From: an uncultured Bacteroidales bacterium
GTDB lineage: Bacteria; Bacteroidota; Bacteroidia; Bacteroidales; UBA932
Assembly (NCBI GenBank): GCA_934725285.1
Contig: CAKVBK010000002.1
Span: forward strand, 1 to 49,793
Length of the DNA: 49,793 nucleotides
Direction of reading: 5' to 3'
Of this stretch, positions 8,987 to 18,612 are shown piece by piece. The translations under genes and the position numbers were made by a program. Below the pieces are notes generated by a model that was not told the origin of the DNA, ran no database searches, and worked only from the letters and a program-made list of their open reading frames with translations. Position 1 is the first letter of the stretch; each line of letters starts with the position of its first letter.

Positions 8987-10814
8987 TGTAGTAGTCATGC
9001 ATGATGTGCCAAGCTTGCTTTCTCTGTCCCTTGTCTGAGACCAACCCTTTTCTGTTCCAGCCATCCTGATTGGTAGGATGGAAGCGGAACGGAGAACGGA
9101 AATCAAAAAGAATCCACGGAGACACACCGGCAAGGTTAGGTATCAAGTCGAACATCTCCAAGTTCTTCCGGTATTGATCAGCCTGAAACTCCTCACTCCA
9201 CGAACCGGCCCAAGCAGCATCACCGTGCTGCCCGAACTGAGCCTCACAGCCGAACTCGGAGATGATCACCGGCTTGCCCGGAGCCACGTTCCAACGACAT
9301 TCCGACGGATCGGCCGGCCAAGGGGCATACCACCCCATATACTTATTGAACGAGACGACATCAAGATCTGCCACGAAATCATCCTCAATCCGGAACTCAC
9401 CATATTCCTTTTTGAAATACACATTATCAAAAGCGGCTGTGTAGAGTCTTGTCGAATCCATATTCCTTCCGAATGCCAGTTCCCTTCGCAAAAAAGCGTT
9501 CCTCGCCGGAGACGGGCGGGTCTCGTTGGCGACACCCCAGAAACCGACCGCACAGCGGTTCTTGTCCCGGTACAGCATCTCGGAGAACATACGAAGGGCC
9601 TTGTCCATAGTGGCGGCGTTCTCGAAATCGATGCCCTGCCATACAGGTATCTCCTGCCAAAGAATAATCCCCATCCTTTCCGCCATTCTGACAATATATT
9701 CATTCTGAGGATAGTGCGCCAGACGCACCATATTGACTCCCAAAGCCTTCGCCTCGGAAAGAAGCATACTTGCATCCGCTTCTGAATATGCCCGGCCCAT
9801 TCGCTGCGGAATCTCTTCGTGGAATGAGACGCAGCACATAAACGTCGGCTTCCCGTTCACAAGGATGCGCGTCCCGTCAACAGTGATGTTCCTGAAACCG
9901 ATCTGTTCCGACACCGCATCCCCTTCTGCGGAAGAACCCCCGCTGATGTATGACAGCCTGACATCATACAGTTTAGGCGAGTCCGGGCCCCATCTCTGAA
10001 GATTCTTCACCCTGAAAGAAGTTTCCCCATAGCCATCCTTATCCAAGGATATGACCTTGGAAACCTTCAGCTCAGGAATAGAGACCGTGACTGACGAGCC
10101 GGCGGGAACCTGTGACGACATCCGCACACTGGCATTGATCACGTCAGGGGCGTTCTTGTCCAACTGAACCATATAATCCTTGATGTAGGTGTCCGGAACA
10201 GACACAAGCATCACGTCACGGGTGATACCGCCATAGTTCCACCAGTCAAACGACATCGCAGGTATGGCATCGACACTTCTTCGGTTGTTCACCTCCACGG
10301 TCAAAAAATTATCCCCCTCGAAGACATCTCCGGTCACATCCACCTGAAACGGAGTGAAACCTCCTTCGTGAGAGGCTATCTCCTTCCCGTTCAGATAGAT
10401 TACACACCGGTAACTCACCGCTCCGAAATAGAGGTAGAGCCGATGTCCCGACTTAATCTTACTTATCTCAAAATGCCTCGCATACCACACGGTTCCCTCA
10501 TAGTACTGAAGCTGCGGCAGCTGGCTGTTGAAATCGCCGGGAACATCAAGACGAAGTCCGTTGTCGAATGAATATTCAAAAAACTCCTCCGGCTTTTCAG
10601 GCTTGCGGTTCTCCCAGACTTTCTTTCCGCGCCCTTGATCATAAAGGTCGATGATCGCGTCCCACTTTCCGTTAAGAAGTGTGTAGTCACGTCCATAGAC
10701 ATTGACCATCAGATCGGGAGAGCCATAGTCCTCCTTGTCCCCGGCGCTGAGAGGCAGCGTAGCCGCAAAGGCCAGGGCAAAGGTCAGCAACTTAGACAAT
10801 GCGTTGATTTTCAT
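8952..10814 (-). CDS. GH2 glycosidase, beta-glucuronidase/beta-galactosidase type
   Basis: The product is 620 residues, shorter than the other GH2 in the locus, with a signal peptide ending near LPLSAG. It has the three-domain GH2 core: jelly-roll sugar-binding domain (about 45-205), immunoglobulin-like domain (to about 305) and TIM barrel. The acid/base is Glu431 in GVANE and the nucleophile Glu520 in IISEFG. MVRLAHYPQNE is the strand-3 motif. The compact layout resembles beta-glucuronidases and short beta-galactosidases. I do not see a clear N-x-K glucuronate-recognition motif, so I leave the sugar open. The gene starts four bases after the GH36 gene stops. Confidence 0.87.
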   Translation of the reverse strand: MKINALSKLLTFALAFAATLPLSAGDKEDYGSPDLMVNVYGRDYTLLNGKWDAIIDLYDQGRGKKVWENRKPEKPEEFFEYSFDNGLRLDVPGDFNSQLPQLQYYEGTVWYARHFEISKIKSGHRLYLYFGAVSYRCVIYLNGKEIASHEGGFTPFQVDVTGDVFEGDNFLTVEVNNRRSVDAIPAMSFDWWNYGGITRDVMLVSVPDTYIKDYMVQLDKNAPDVINASVRMSSQVPAGSSVTVSIPELKVSKVISLDKDGYGETSFRVKNLQRWGPDSPKLYDVRLSYISGGSSAEGDAVSEQIGFRNITVDGTRILVNGKPTFMCCVSFHEEIPQRMGRAYSEADASMLLSEAKALGVNMVRLAHYPQNEYIVRMAERMGIILWQEIPVWQGIDFENAATMDKALRMFSEMLYRDKNRCAVGFWGVANETRPSPARNAFLRRELAFGRNMDSTRLYTAAFDNVYFKKEYGEFRIEDDFVADLDVVSFNKYMGWYAPWPADPSECRWNVAPGKPVIISEFGCEAQFGQHGDAAWAGSWSEEFQADQYRKNLEMFDLIPNLAGVSPWILFDFRSPFRFHPTNQDGWNRKGLVSDKGQRKQAWHIMHDYYNAKKHIYDDEK

Positions 10815-10818
10815 ATTC

Positions 10819-12912
10819 TTACCTTATTTCATACTTATAAAGTGCAAATGTGTTCTCTGAAGGGAGGGCGAATTCCACCGAACCGTTTCCTCCTGTGATG
10901 GAGCTGAAAGCGGAGCCGCTTCCCGTAACAGGAGTGAAATGGACACTCATCCCCTCCGGAAGCCACGTGTCAAGCCGGGCGCTGCCATATTCATTCTTCT
11001 CGCGGAATACGAGCATAAAGCCTGTCCTACCGCCATCGGCGATGGATTGAAAGCCGGTCCAGGACCTTCCGGACGGTTCTTCACCTATCGGCAGGATGGT
11101 ACCATTATGGAAGTCGTTCATCACCGCCTTATAGGCCTTGATGACAGACGACAATCCAAAGGCCTCCTCCGGAAGATTCGAGGCTTCCATCCAAGCGAGG
11201 GGCTGTCCGGCCATAGCGGTCGCGAATATATACTGGAATGAATATGAGGATGGGGCGAACTGGTCTCCGGCATATTCATCCTCATTCCGCCATTTGTTAA
11301 GAAACTCGATCTGAAGTTTCTCCGCCGGGACGTAGCGGCTCAGCTGCCACAGATTCCGTAGAGTCCAATAAGGGTAGTAGTTCCGCCAGTCCGTGTAACG
11401 GTTCTCCAGAAATATGTTGCCATATTCATTGAAAAAATGATAGCCTCCCCTGCGTCCCGCCGTCACATCGAGGTTGAATACCACCTCATTTCCTGTCTCG
11501 GCGAGTGCAGTGTCGAAGAACTTACGGAGGTTCGTCTCCGCCCTTTTGGTAGGGATTGAGAGCCCGTCAATCTTGAACACCTTTATTCCAAACTTCCGAT
11601 ACAGCTTCACAACGGCATCCGCATCATTGCGCCAGTCCTCAAAGTCGTTCTGCACGCTTGGGTTGAACCACAATCCAAGTTCGATGTCCAATTCCTTGGC
11701 CTTGTCAACGACAGGCTTGAGACCGTGAGGGTATTTATCCTTTGCCGGAGTCCAATACAAAGGGTTGTCCCAGATGTTCTTGAAGGATCCTTCCGCCAAC
11801 ACCGAATTCGGACTTTTACCCTCCTGCCATCCGTCATCTATCTGGAAATGAGTGATCCCAAGACGTTCGGCCTTCTCCAGTTCCTCAATGCAGAACCGCT
11901 CATTGACCTTGGAATCCTGACTTCTGTCGCCCCAAGTGTTCATCATTACCATCTCATCCCTGTCGGCGTGGTGTTCACGAATATGTTTCTGATAGTTACG
12001 GAGAGCCATCAGCGGAGACAACTCGCCTTCCCCGAAAACTCCGGTCACACAAGAGTACAGTCGGATCATCCCGCCTTCATCGACATCACCTTCCGACGCA
12101 CCGATGCCGGCCACGGTGAACTTTCCCGATTCGCAGATGAAGTCAGCCTCAGGATTTCCAAGCTGCACCGCTGAGCACGGAGCCTCCTTCAGGAAAAAGA
12201 AACCGTTCCCGTCAACGACATCACGGGCAAAAAGCAGATTACCTTTGTAGCCTGTCCTGCGGTAAGGAATGAACGTTCGTTCAGCGACAAGGTTGTTGTT
12301 CCAATCGGTGACATCGAAGAACTCTACAGTCTTGACCTGCCAGTGCTTGCCGCCCGGATTGAACACTTCCAGATGGCGTGACTTATCCCCGCCCCCTTGC
12401 TTCATGTCTTCGGCAGACTCGATGTTTTTTTTGTCCGCAGGATCGACCTCATCTTCAATTTCAGACAAAGCCAAGCCACCGGCATAATTGTCACAGGCGA
12501 TCGCCGGACAGTTCTCATACACTCTGAACACCCTGCGCACACGTGTGCCTCCAATCGAGAACGTGACCTCTGCTTCCAGATGTTCGGGATGTATGCCGTC
12601 AGACTTCAGCTCACGCACTTCCAGGCGGCCATCCAAAGCCTTTCCGAAAGGCTGTCCTACGGCAAGGGCTGGTTCCGGGGATCCGTTCACGAACACCCGG
12701 CCTGTGCGTTTATCCTTTACAAACGCGTTTACAACATTCCCGCCGTCCCATAAGAACGCCCGTTCAATCAACGAATTGCCCACGTACAAAGTGTCTGCCG
12801 AAAGATGAGCGTAGCACTCCCCCTCCAAGGTTATAGGATTGTGGGCGGCGCCTTCACACACGATCAACGGCGACACTGCCAGAAGTATCAATAACAAGAT
12901 TCTATTCCGCAT
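10819..12912 (-). CDS. GH36-like alpha-galactosidase
   Basis: The product is 697 residues with a signal peptide (to about residue 22). An N-terminal beta-sandwich of about 300 residues is followed by a TIM barrel with FQIDDGWQ and the nucleophile Asp449 in FKIDG. The probable acid/base is Asp508 in ENRYTDW. A small C-terminal beta domain ends the protein. These features fit GH36/melibiase enzymes, which remove alpha-linked galactose from side chains or oligosaccharides. The ATG (12912) lies inside the end of the HTCS gene (stop at 12902), an 11-base overlap, so it is probably translationally coupled to the regulator. Confidence 0.85.
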   Translation of the reverse strand: MRNRILLLILLAVSPLIVCEGAAHNPITLEGECYAHLSADTLYVGNSLIERAFLWDGGNVVNAFVKDKRTGRVFVNGSPEPALAVGQPFGKALDGRLEVRELKSDGIHPEHLEAEVTFSIGGTRVRRVFRVYENCPAIACDNYAGGLALSEIEDEVDPADKKNIESAEDMKQGGGDKSRHLEVFNPGGKHWQVKTVEFFDVTDWNNNLVAERTFIPYRRTGYKGNLLFARDVVDGNGFFFLKEAPCSAVQLGNPEADFICESGKFTVAGIGASEGDVDEGGMIRLYSCVTGVFGEGELSPLMALRNYQKHIREHHADRDEMVMMNTWGDRSQDSKVNERFCIEELEKAERLGITHFQIDDGWQEGKSPNSVLAEGSFKNIWDNPLYWTPAKDKYPHGLKPVVDKAKELDIELGLWFNPSVQNDFEDWRNDADAVVKLYRKFGIKVFKIDGLSIPTKRAETNLRKFFDTALAETGNEVVFNLDVTAGRRGGYHFFNEYGNIFLENRYTDWRNYYPYWTLRNLWQLSRYVPAEKLQIEFLNKWRNEDEYAGDQFAPSSYSFQYIFATAMAGQPLAWMEASNLPEEAFGLSSVIKAYKAVMNDFHNGTILPIGEEPSGRSWTGFQSIADGGRTGFMLVFREKNEYGSARLDTWLPEGMSVHFTPVTGSGSAFSSITGGNGSVEFALPSENTFALYKYEIR

Positions 12913-15900
12913 CGGGATTCATTTTAAATTCTGTAGGAGACTGGCCGAAATGACGTTTGAAGCAGACACTGAAATATTTTGGATTCGCGAAACCAGTCAT
13001 TGTCGAGATTTCGGCGACCGTGTAGTCAGATTCCGTCAGCAACTGGCTGGCTCGCTTCAACCGGATGTCCAGAATAAACTCTTTTATGGACATTCCAGTC
13101 AAGTCATTAATTTTTTGGTACAGACGGGTCCGGCCGATGGCCATATCGGACACGAAATCGTCCACACCATAGTCTTCGTTCTCAAGATTCTTCTCAATGA
13201 AATCAACAGCTTTCTTCAGCAGTTCCTCATCGACCGAAGAGATGGCGATACGGGACGGCTCGGCTATGAATTTCTTGCTGTACAACTCCTTAAGACGGTT
13301 CTGATTCTTAATCAGATTGGAGATCTGCTTATGGAGGAACTCTATGTTCACCGGCTTGTCTATGAACACATTTGCCTCACACTCCAATGCCTCGATCCCC
13401 GCGTTCTGAGTCTCACCCATGGCGGAAAGGGCGATTATAGGAATATGCGAAGTCTTTATGTTCGAGCGGATGCCACGGCAGACCTCAAACCCGTCCGCCT
13501 CCGGCATGACAAGGTCGGTTATGACTATCTGAGGCATAATCTTTTCGACCTTGGCCAAACCATCAAGGCCGTTTATCGCTGTATAGACATTATAATAAGG
13601 GGACAGCCTCTGTTCCAGATAGTTCCGTAACTGAGCGTCATCCTCTATCACAAGTATGTCATACGGTTTCCGTCCTTTTCTCTCAGATGATGCGCCTTGG
13701 CCGTCCATATCCGACAGCATACTGTCAATCTCGGAAGTCGCATAATCATAGGCCTGTCCCTCGCCCGCTGACATATCCTCAGCGTCCTCACCGCACGGAA
13801 CAAACGGCAGTATGACAGTGAACGTCACCGTGGAGTCTGCCGAATGCACGGATATGCATCCGTTCAAATCATTGACAAGTTCCTTGACAATGGCGAGGCC
13901 AAGCCCGGTATGGGAATCAAACCCGGCCTTGACGGCGCCGTCACCATTGAACGGTTCGAATATGCTTGTGTACTTCTCCTCCGGAATGTCCTTGCCGCTG
14001 TTTGTCACCACAAATGACAGCCAGACCGAATCCACAGGCACATCAGTCCTCGGGATGTTCTCCGAGGCGGCACGGCTCACACGTACACTCACATATCCAT
14101 TCTCGGTGGTGTACTTGACAGCGTTCGAGAAAAGATTCGTGAACACCTTCTCGATGACATCATAGTCAAACCTCGTGTGGAAACTGTCCACCTGCGAGAT
14201 GAACTCCGTCTCTATCTGATGCTTGCCGGCATAGAACTCAAACAAGGAAAAGATGTTGTCAACAAAACGGACGATGTCTCCCGGCTTCCGGTCCATCGGC
14301 AATTTCAAGGTCTCTATCTGCCGGAACTTAAGCAACTGGCTTATCATATGTTGGATACGCACCACATTCTTACCGATAAGCTCCACATAATTGCGGTACG
14401 GAGCGTCCTCCGGGATCAGACTCTCAAGCTGCTTGAGGGGATCTATCACCAATGTCAGCGGTGTCTTCAGGTCGTGGGAGATGCTGGTGAAGAAATTCAG
14501 CCTAGCCCGCGTCAGCTCCTGAAGGTTCTTCTCTTTGTCCTTCTCCAGTTCCAACTGCTGCTCAAGCATCTTGCGCCTTGTCATATACGACCAGATGTAA
14601 TAGGCTGACAACAGCAGAAGCATAACATAGACCAGATATGCGACAGGTGAGAGCAACGGATGAGGTTTAACCTTGAATGTCAATGAGCTGACACGATCTC
14701 CCCAGACTCCGTCATTGTTCGCGGCTTTCATCTGGAATGTGTACTTGCCGGGACGCACATTCACGAAACGGACATATTGCTGGTTCTTAGGCAGCACCGT
14801 CCATTTTTCGGAAATTCCGAGCATACGGTACGAATAGGTGTTCCTGTCCTGCTCAAGATAGCTGTCAGACGAGAATCCTATGTCGAAATTGGACTGCCGG
14901 CTGGACAATTTGATGACACTTGAACGTCCACGCTGGCCATCAAGTGTGGCTACAGCCTGCCTCAGCGGCCATCCGTTCTCTCCCGGATGCACAAGATGAT
15001 CATTCACTCTCAACGATGTGAAATACACCCTTGGTTTCATAGGATTCGTGCGGAAGCGTTCCGGATTGAACATTATGAAACCGTTTGTGCCGCCGAACAG
15101 CATCTCTCCAGAGGAGGTGCGATAGCACGAGCGGACATAATACGCACCGCAACGGTTAGGGATGTCAATCCCCGCTCTCCTTATGGATCCATCCTTGTGG
15201 GAATAGCGGAACAATCCTGCGTCCGTGCTCATCCACACATCCCCGGACACGGGATCCTCCAATATTCCGAAAACAGTACGGTTAACGAAATCACCGGCCT
15301 CATTTGAATTATAGTTACGGTACGTCCCGTCCGGAGCGAGCATATTCACTCCACCGCCTCTTGTTCCGAACCACACTCCGGAGGATGAGGTTCTGCAGAA
15401 GCAGCAGATGTTGTTCGTGGCGTGAGGTTGATCCGCAAGATAATACCTCGCGGTAAACACACGTGTCTTGGGATCCATCACATAGATTCCATCGTGCGTC
15501 ATAAGCCAAAGGTTTCCGTTCCCGTCGTGGAAAAGTGTCTCGACACGGAGCCTTATCTTCCGGCCATTCCCATCTTTGAATATCACATTCTCGACATTCC
15601 CTGTACGGCGGTTCCAGAACATAAGCTCGACATCCGGATCCGTAAGCCAGAAACCGCTGTCGCCCTCCGGCTCGAAATCATAGACAGCGAGTGGCTGCCT
15701 GGTTCCCGGCTTGAACACAGGCAGCGGTGTCACTTTGCCAGTGTCCATATCGATAACGCTGACCCCACCGTTGAACGAGGCCGCATACATAAGTTTCCCT
15801 ACCGGCCTCAGTCTCTTTATCATATTGGACGGCAGCGCATTGCCATCTCCGGAACCTTGCCTCCATCTTGTGAACGAATTATCCTTCCGGTTCCATCTTG

Positions 15901-16969
15901 TCAGTCCACCTCCTTCTGTGCCTATCCAGATGTTCCCCTCGTCATCCTCAGCGAACGCGCTGACTATAGGATAGTTCAATCCACCAGGTGTCGGCTCCAT
16001 GTACCAGACATTATTGTCGTGGAATGTCTGATACGCCAATTTCCCGCCATAGGTTCCTATCCAAACACCACCGTCAGGATCCGGATAAATTGACCAGACT
16101 GAATTGTTCGGAAGCGAACATTTGTCAAGAAGGCTGGAAACCAGCAGTTTAGTCTCACCGGAAGCTATGTCGATAAGCAGGAGTCCCGACTGTGTGGCCA
16201 CCCATACGATGCCGTCAGAATCTATGTAAAGTTCCTTGGCGTCACTGGACTTGCCATAACTCTCCGGCAGATTGAATGTACCGACCAGTTTCCCGTCCTT
16301 GCCATACACAAAGAGTCCGTTCCGCCTAGTCTGGACATAGACGTACCGACTGTCCTCGACCACATCCGAGATAACGGCGTTCCCGTCATCGCCCACTGTG
16401 GTGAAATCCACATAGTTCCCGTTCTCGACACGGAACAGTTTATTGTAAGCTCCGACATAGACATTGCCTGCGGAACAAGAAAGATGAAGGGACATCGGAG
16501 ACACACGCACTGTGTCAGGGAGAGGATAAGTCCCTTCCTCGCCGCCACGCCCATAACGGACGACATTGTCGTTGAGAATCAGCCACAGACCTCCTTTCAT
16601 GTCGGGATCCATGGCTCCGACATCACCAGCCACGGAAAGGGAGAACTCCTGCCGCATATAATCGAACGCGTACAGCCCGACACTTGTCGCGACATAGATC
16701 CGGCCGTTCTCATCCCTGACCAGCTTGCGGTAATCCACAGGAAGGCGATTCGGACCGGACACGGCCATGTTCTCGAAAGAATGCCCGTTGAACATAAACA
16801 AGGCGTCCGTACCGCTGAACCATATTCTTCCGACAGTGTCCTTGACGACACTGTTTATCCCACCATAATAGGATGTCTCCGGCATCTGATGGAAACGGTA
16901 ATTCCTGATGTCGATGGCATACGATGACACCGACACCAGAAACGAGAACATCATCACAAACAGTTTCAT
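12902..16969 (-). CDS. Hybrid two-component system regulator (HTCS) of the PUL
   Basis: One 1355-residue protein carries a full signalling chain. After a signal peptide (1-18) there is a periplasmic sensor made of Reg_prop repeats forming beta-propellers (about 20-640) and a Y_Y_Y domain (about 690-768). One membrane segment (about 774-796) leads to a histidine kinase with phospho-acceptor His832 in SISHDLKTPLT and the ATP-site motifs NLFSNAVKY and GLGLAIVKE. A receiver follows, with Asp1152 in VITDLVMPEADG and Lys1205 in DKP. An AraC-type DNA-binding domain (about 1245-1350) ends it. HTCS proteins bind oligosaccharide fragments in the periplasm and switch on their own PUL. It probably has its own promoter (16998-17005) although it lies mid-locus. 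Confidence 0.96.
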   Translation of the reverse strand: MKLFVMMFSFLVSVSSYAIDIRNYRFHQMPETSYYGGINSVVKDTVGRIWFSGTDALFMFNGHSFENMAVSGPNRLPVDYRKLVRDENGRIYVATSVGLYAFDYMRQEFSLSVAGDVGAMDPDMKGGLWLILNDNVVRYGRGGEEGTYPLPDTVRVSPMSLHLSCSAGNVYVGAYNKLFRVENGNYVDFTTVGDDGNAVISDVVEDSRYVYVQTRRNGLFVYGKDGKLVGTFNLPESYGKSSDAKELYIDSDGIVWVATQSGLLLIDIASGETKLLVSSLLDKCSLPNNSVWSIYPDPDGGVWIGTYGGKLAYQTFHDNNVWYMEPTPGGLNYPIVSAFAEDDEGNIWIGTEGGGLTRWNRKDNSFTRWRQGSGDGNALPSNMIKRLRPVGKLMYAASFNGGVSVIDMDTGKVTPLPVFKPGTRQPLAVYDFEPEGDSGFWLTDPDVELMFWNRRTGNVENVIFKDGNGRKIRLRVETLFHDGNGNLWLMTHDGIYVMDPKTRVFTARYYLADQPHATNNICCFCRTSSSGVWFGTRGGGVNMLAPDGTYRNYNSNEAGDFVNRTVFGILEDPVSGDVWMSTDAGLFRYSHKDGSIRRAGIDIPNRCGAYYVRSCYRTSSGEMLFGGTNGFIMFNPERFRTNPMKPRVYFTSLRVNDHLVHPGENGWPLRQAVATLDGQRGRSSVIKLSSRQSNFDIGFSSDSYLEQDRNTYSYRMLGISEKWTVLPKNQQYVRFVNVRPGKYTFQMKAANNDGVWGDRVSSLTFKVKPHPLLSPVAYLVYVMLLLLSAYYIWSYMTRRKMLEQQLELEKDKEKNLQELTRARLNFFTSISHDLKTPLTLVIDPLKQLESLIPEDAPYRNYVELIGKNVVRIQHMISQLLKFRQIETLKLPMDRKPGDIVRFVDNIFSLFEFYAGKHQIETEFISQVDSFHTRFDYDVIEKVFTNLFSNAVKYTTENGYVSVRVSRAASENIPRTDVPVDSVWLSFVVTNSGKDIPEEKYTSIFEPFNGDGAVKAGFDSHTGLGLAIVKELVNDLNGCISVHSADSTVTFTVILPFVPCGEDAEDMSAGEGQAYDYATSEIDSMLSDMDGQGASSERKGRKPYDILVIEDDAQLRNYLEQRLSPYYNVYTAINGLDGLAKVEKIMPQIVITDLVMPEADGFEVCRGIRSNIKTSHIPIIALSAMGETQNAGIEALECEANVFIDKPVNIEFLHKQISNLIKNQNRLKELYSKKFIAEPSRIAISSVDEELLKKAVDFIEKNLENEDYGVDDFVSDMAIGRTRLYQKINDLTGMSIKEFILDIRLKRASQLLTESDYTVAEISTMTGFANPKYFSVCFKRHFGQSPTEFKMNPDAE

Positions 16970-16997
16970 ATCTTATGTGGTCATTATTATTCCGTCA

Positions 16998-17005
16998 CAA
17001 AGATA
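16998..17005 (-). promoter_or_regulatory. -7 box of a probable HTCS promoter
   Basis: The minus strand reads TATCTTTG here, a match to TAnnTTTG, 28 bases before the HTCS ATG. I do not see a TTTG at the matching -33 position, so it may be weak or constitutive. A separate low-level promoter would let the sensor be made before the rest of the PUL is induced. Confidence 0.4.
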
Positions 17006-17025
17006 GAGAAAAGTATTCAGAGCCG

Positions 17026-18606
17026 TTATTTCACAATCACATCCGACAGCTTCAGCCATCCACCGGATGTATATTCACCTTTCGCGGATGTGAATATGCC
17101 AATCTTCTTGTCCGCCGACGCATCGTCCACGATTCCTACGGCCCACACATATTTTCCGGCCGGCACCCCGTCCGGCTTCACCGTGAACGAATACTGCTTC
17201 GGAGAGCCTTTCGTCCATTCGTGAGGCTGGGCGCCATCATCATAGAACATCTTGACAACCCTTTCGTCAGAAGGGTCAAGAAGAGCGAACGCGACCTTGT
17301 ACTTGTCCACGAACGGTTTGAAGTTGGTAGGACAGTAAGCGTAGCCGACATTGGCCCACTTATGTGTGATCTCTGACTGCTGACCGGAAGACAATTCCTT
17401 TGGCAGGACGACCTTGGCCGGATAAAGCCTGTAGTTGCCGTCCTTTATGAACTGCTCCATAAGGTCATAGGCCTCGTTGAACCAGGACCAGGTCTCACTC
17501 ACGGTGACATTGTCGTTGTAGCGGAAGTCCATCATATTTGCCCTGGCCTCACGCGCCATATCAAACTCACCCTTACGGACATCAGCCCAGTCCTTATATT
17601 TCTCTGATTCCCAACGCATAGGGGCATCTCCGTGGGAAGCCTTGACCCATCCTCCCTCAGCGATGATCGGAACAATATAACGGTACTTCGCGGCGATGTT
17701 CTTCTCCCAAGTGCCGTAATAAGTCTTCATACCGAACGCACCGCTTCCGATGCCAAACCCTTTGTCCACAGCCGACTGCACCATATCCTCCGAATCAGGA
17801 TTAACCCCATCGGTCGTGGAACCGAGAGAGCGATGATAGTTTATGAATATAGGTATCTTGAACTCCTTGGCGAAAAGCGACGTGACCCACTCGAACACCG
17901 GCTTCTTAGGGGTCTCGTCACCCGTGGAGTAGATGCAGCTATGGTACTCCCCCCATTTTCCGATTCCGACTCCGTGCACAAACTCATAATGGTCGGGATC
18001 GTTGATCTCCTGGGCGAAGTCGTGGACGAACTTCTCATAGCACCGTTGGAACACCGGATCATCCGGGTACGGAGTCCAGACCTTCATCGAGCCGGTCCGG
18101 GTCTCGTAGCCCTTGGCTCCCTTGTCACGGATATAGAGTGGAGAGCAGAACTCGTGCTTGTCACGGCTGTCGATGGCATAGCCGAAGCCGACCCTCATAT
18201 TGCGTTTGCGGGCCTCGGCGATGAGACTCTTGTAACGCTGGGCATAGACAGTATTGCAGCCATCCTGCCAGACATAAACCCCTTCTTCTGGATTCAGTTG
18301 AGCCCAAGTGGTCCTGATCAGAAGGGTAGTCGCATAGCTTGTGACATCGACCGGACCGACCGACGACTCCATAGAGTCATATCTCGTCCAGAAATCAGAA
18401 AGGTCGTTCCCTAGCCCGGCATAGAGAACCCAACCGCAAAGCGGATTGCGAAGGACCGTGTTCTTGTCCGGGGTTATATTCATTGTCACATAGTTGTCAG
18501 GATCACGCGACGGATCCTTCTCTTCTTTTGATCCGGAGCAAGACGCGAAAAGCAAAGCCACCGCCGCACCGGCAAGTATAGTACGAATGCTCAATTCCAT
18601 ATTCAT
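17026..18606 (-). CDS. DUF4832-type lipoprotein, candidate glycosidase (paralogue 1)
   Basis: The product is 526 residues. The lipobox LFASC puts the lipid on Cys23, and the next residues (SGSKEEKD) are acidic with a Lys, like Bacteroides surface-export signals. Residues about 50-400 look like a TIM barrel of the GH-A kind, opening with NPLCGWVLY and NPEEGVYVW. Two glutamates stand where an acid/base and nucleophile would: Glu220 in GIGKWGEYH and Glu317 in PIIAEGGW. A C-terminal beta-sandwich follows (about 405-526). I place it in the DUF4832 (perhaps with DUF4874) group from memory. It is the most divergent of the three copies in this locus. No activity is established to my knowledge. Confidence 0.75.
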   Translation of the reverse strand: MNMELSIRTILAGAAVALLFASCSGSKEEKDPSRDPDNYVTMNITPDKNTVLRNPLCGWVLYAGLGNDLSDFWTRYDSMESSVGPVDVTSYATTLLIRTTWAQLNPEEGVYVWQDGCNTVYAQRYKSLIAEARKRNMRVGFGYAIDSRDKHEFCSPLYIRDKGAKGYETRTGSMKVWTPYPDDPVFQRCYEKFVHDFAQEINDPDHYEFVHGVGIGKWGEYHSCIYSTGDETPKKPVFEWVTSLFAKEFKIPIFINYHRSLGSTTDGVNPDSEDMVQSAVDKGFGIGSGAFGMKTYYGTWEKNIAAKYRYIVPIIAEGGWVKASHGDAPMRWESEKYKDWADVRKGEFDMAREARANMMDFRYNDNVTVSETWSWFNEAYDLMEQFIKDGNYRLYPAKVVLPKELSSGQQSEITHKWANVGYAYCPTNFKPFVDKYKVAFALLDPSDERVVKMFYDDGAQPHEWTKGSPKQYSFTVKPDGVPAGKYVWAVGIVDDASADKKIGIFTSAKGEYTSGGWLKLSDVIVK

Positions 18607-18612
18607 AAAATA

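Noticed and set aside
8987..9133. N-terminal extension of the GH3 frame by 49 residues
   Set aside because: The extension overlaps the upstream GH2 gene by 180 bases and would bury the signal peptide.
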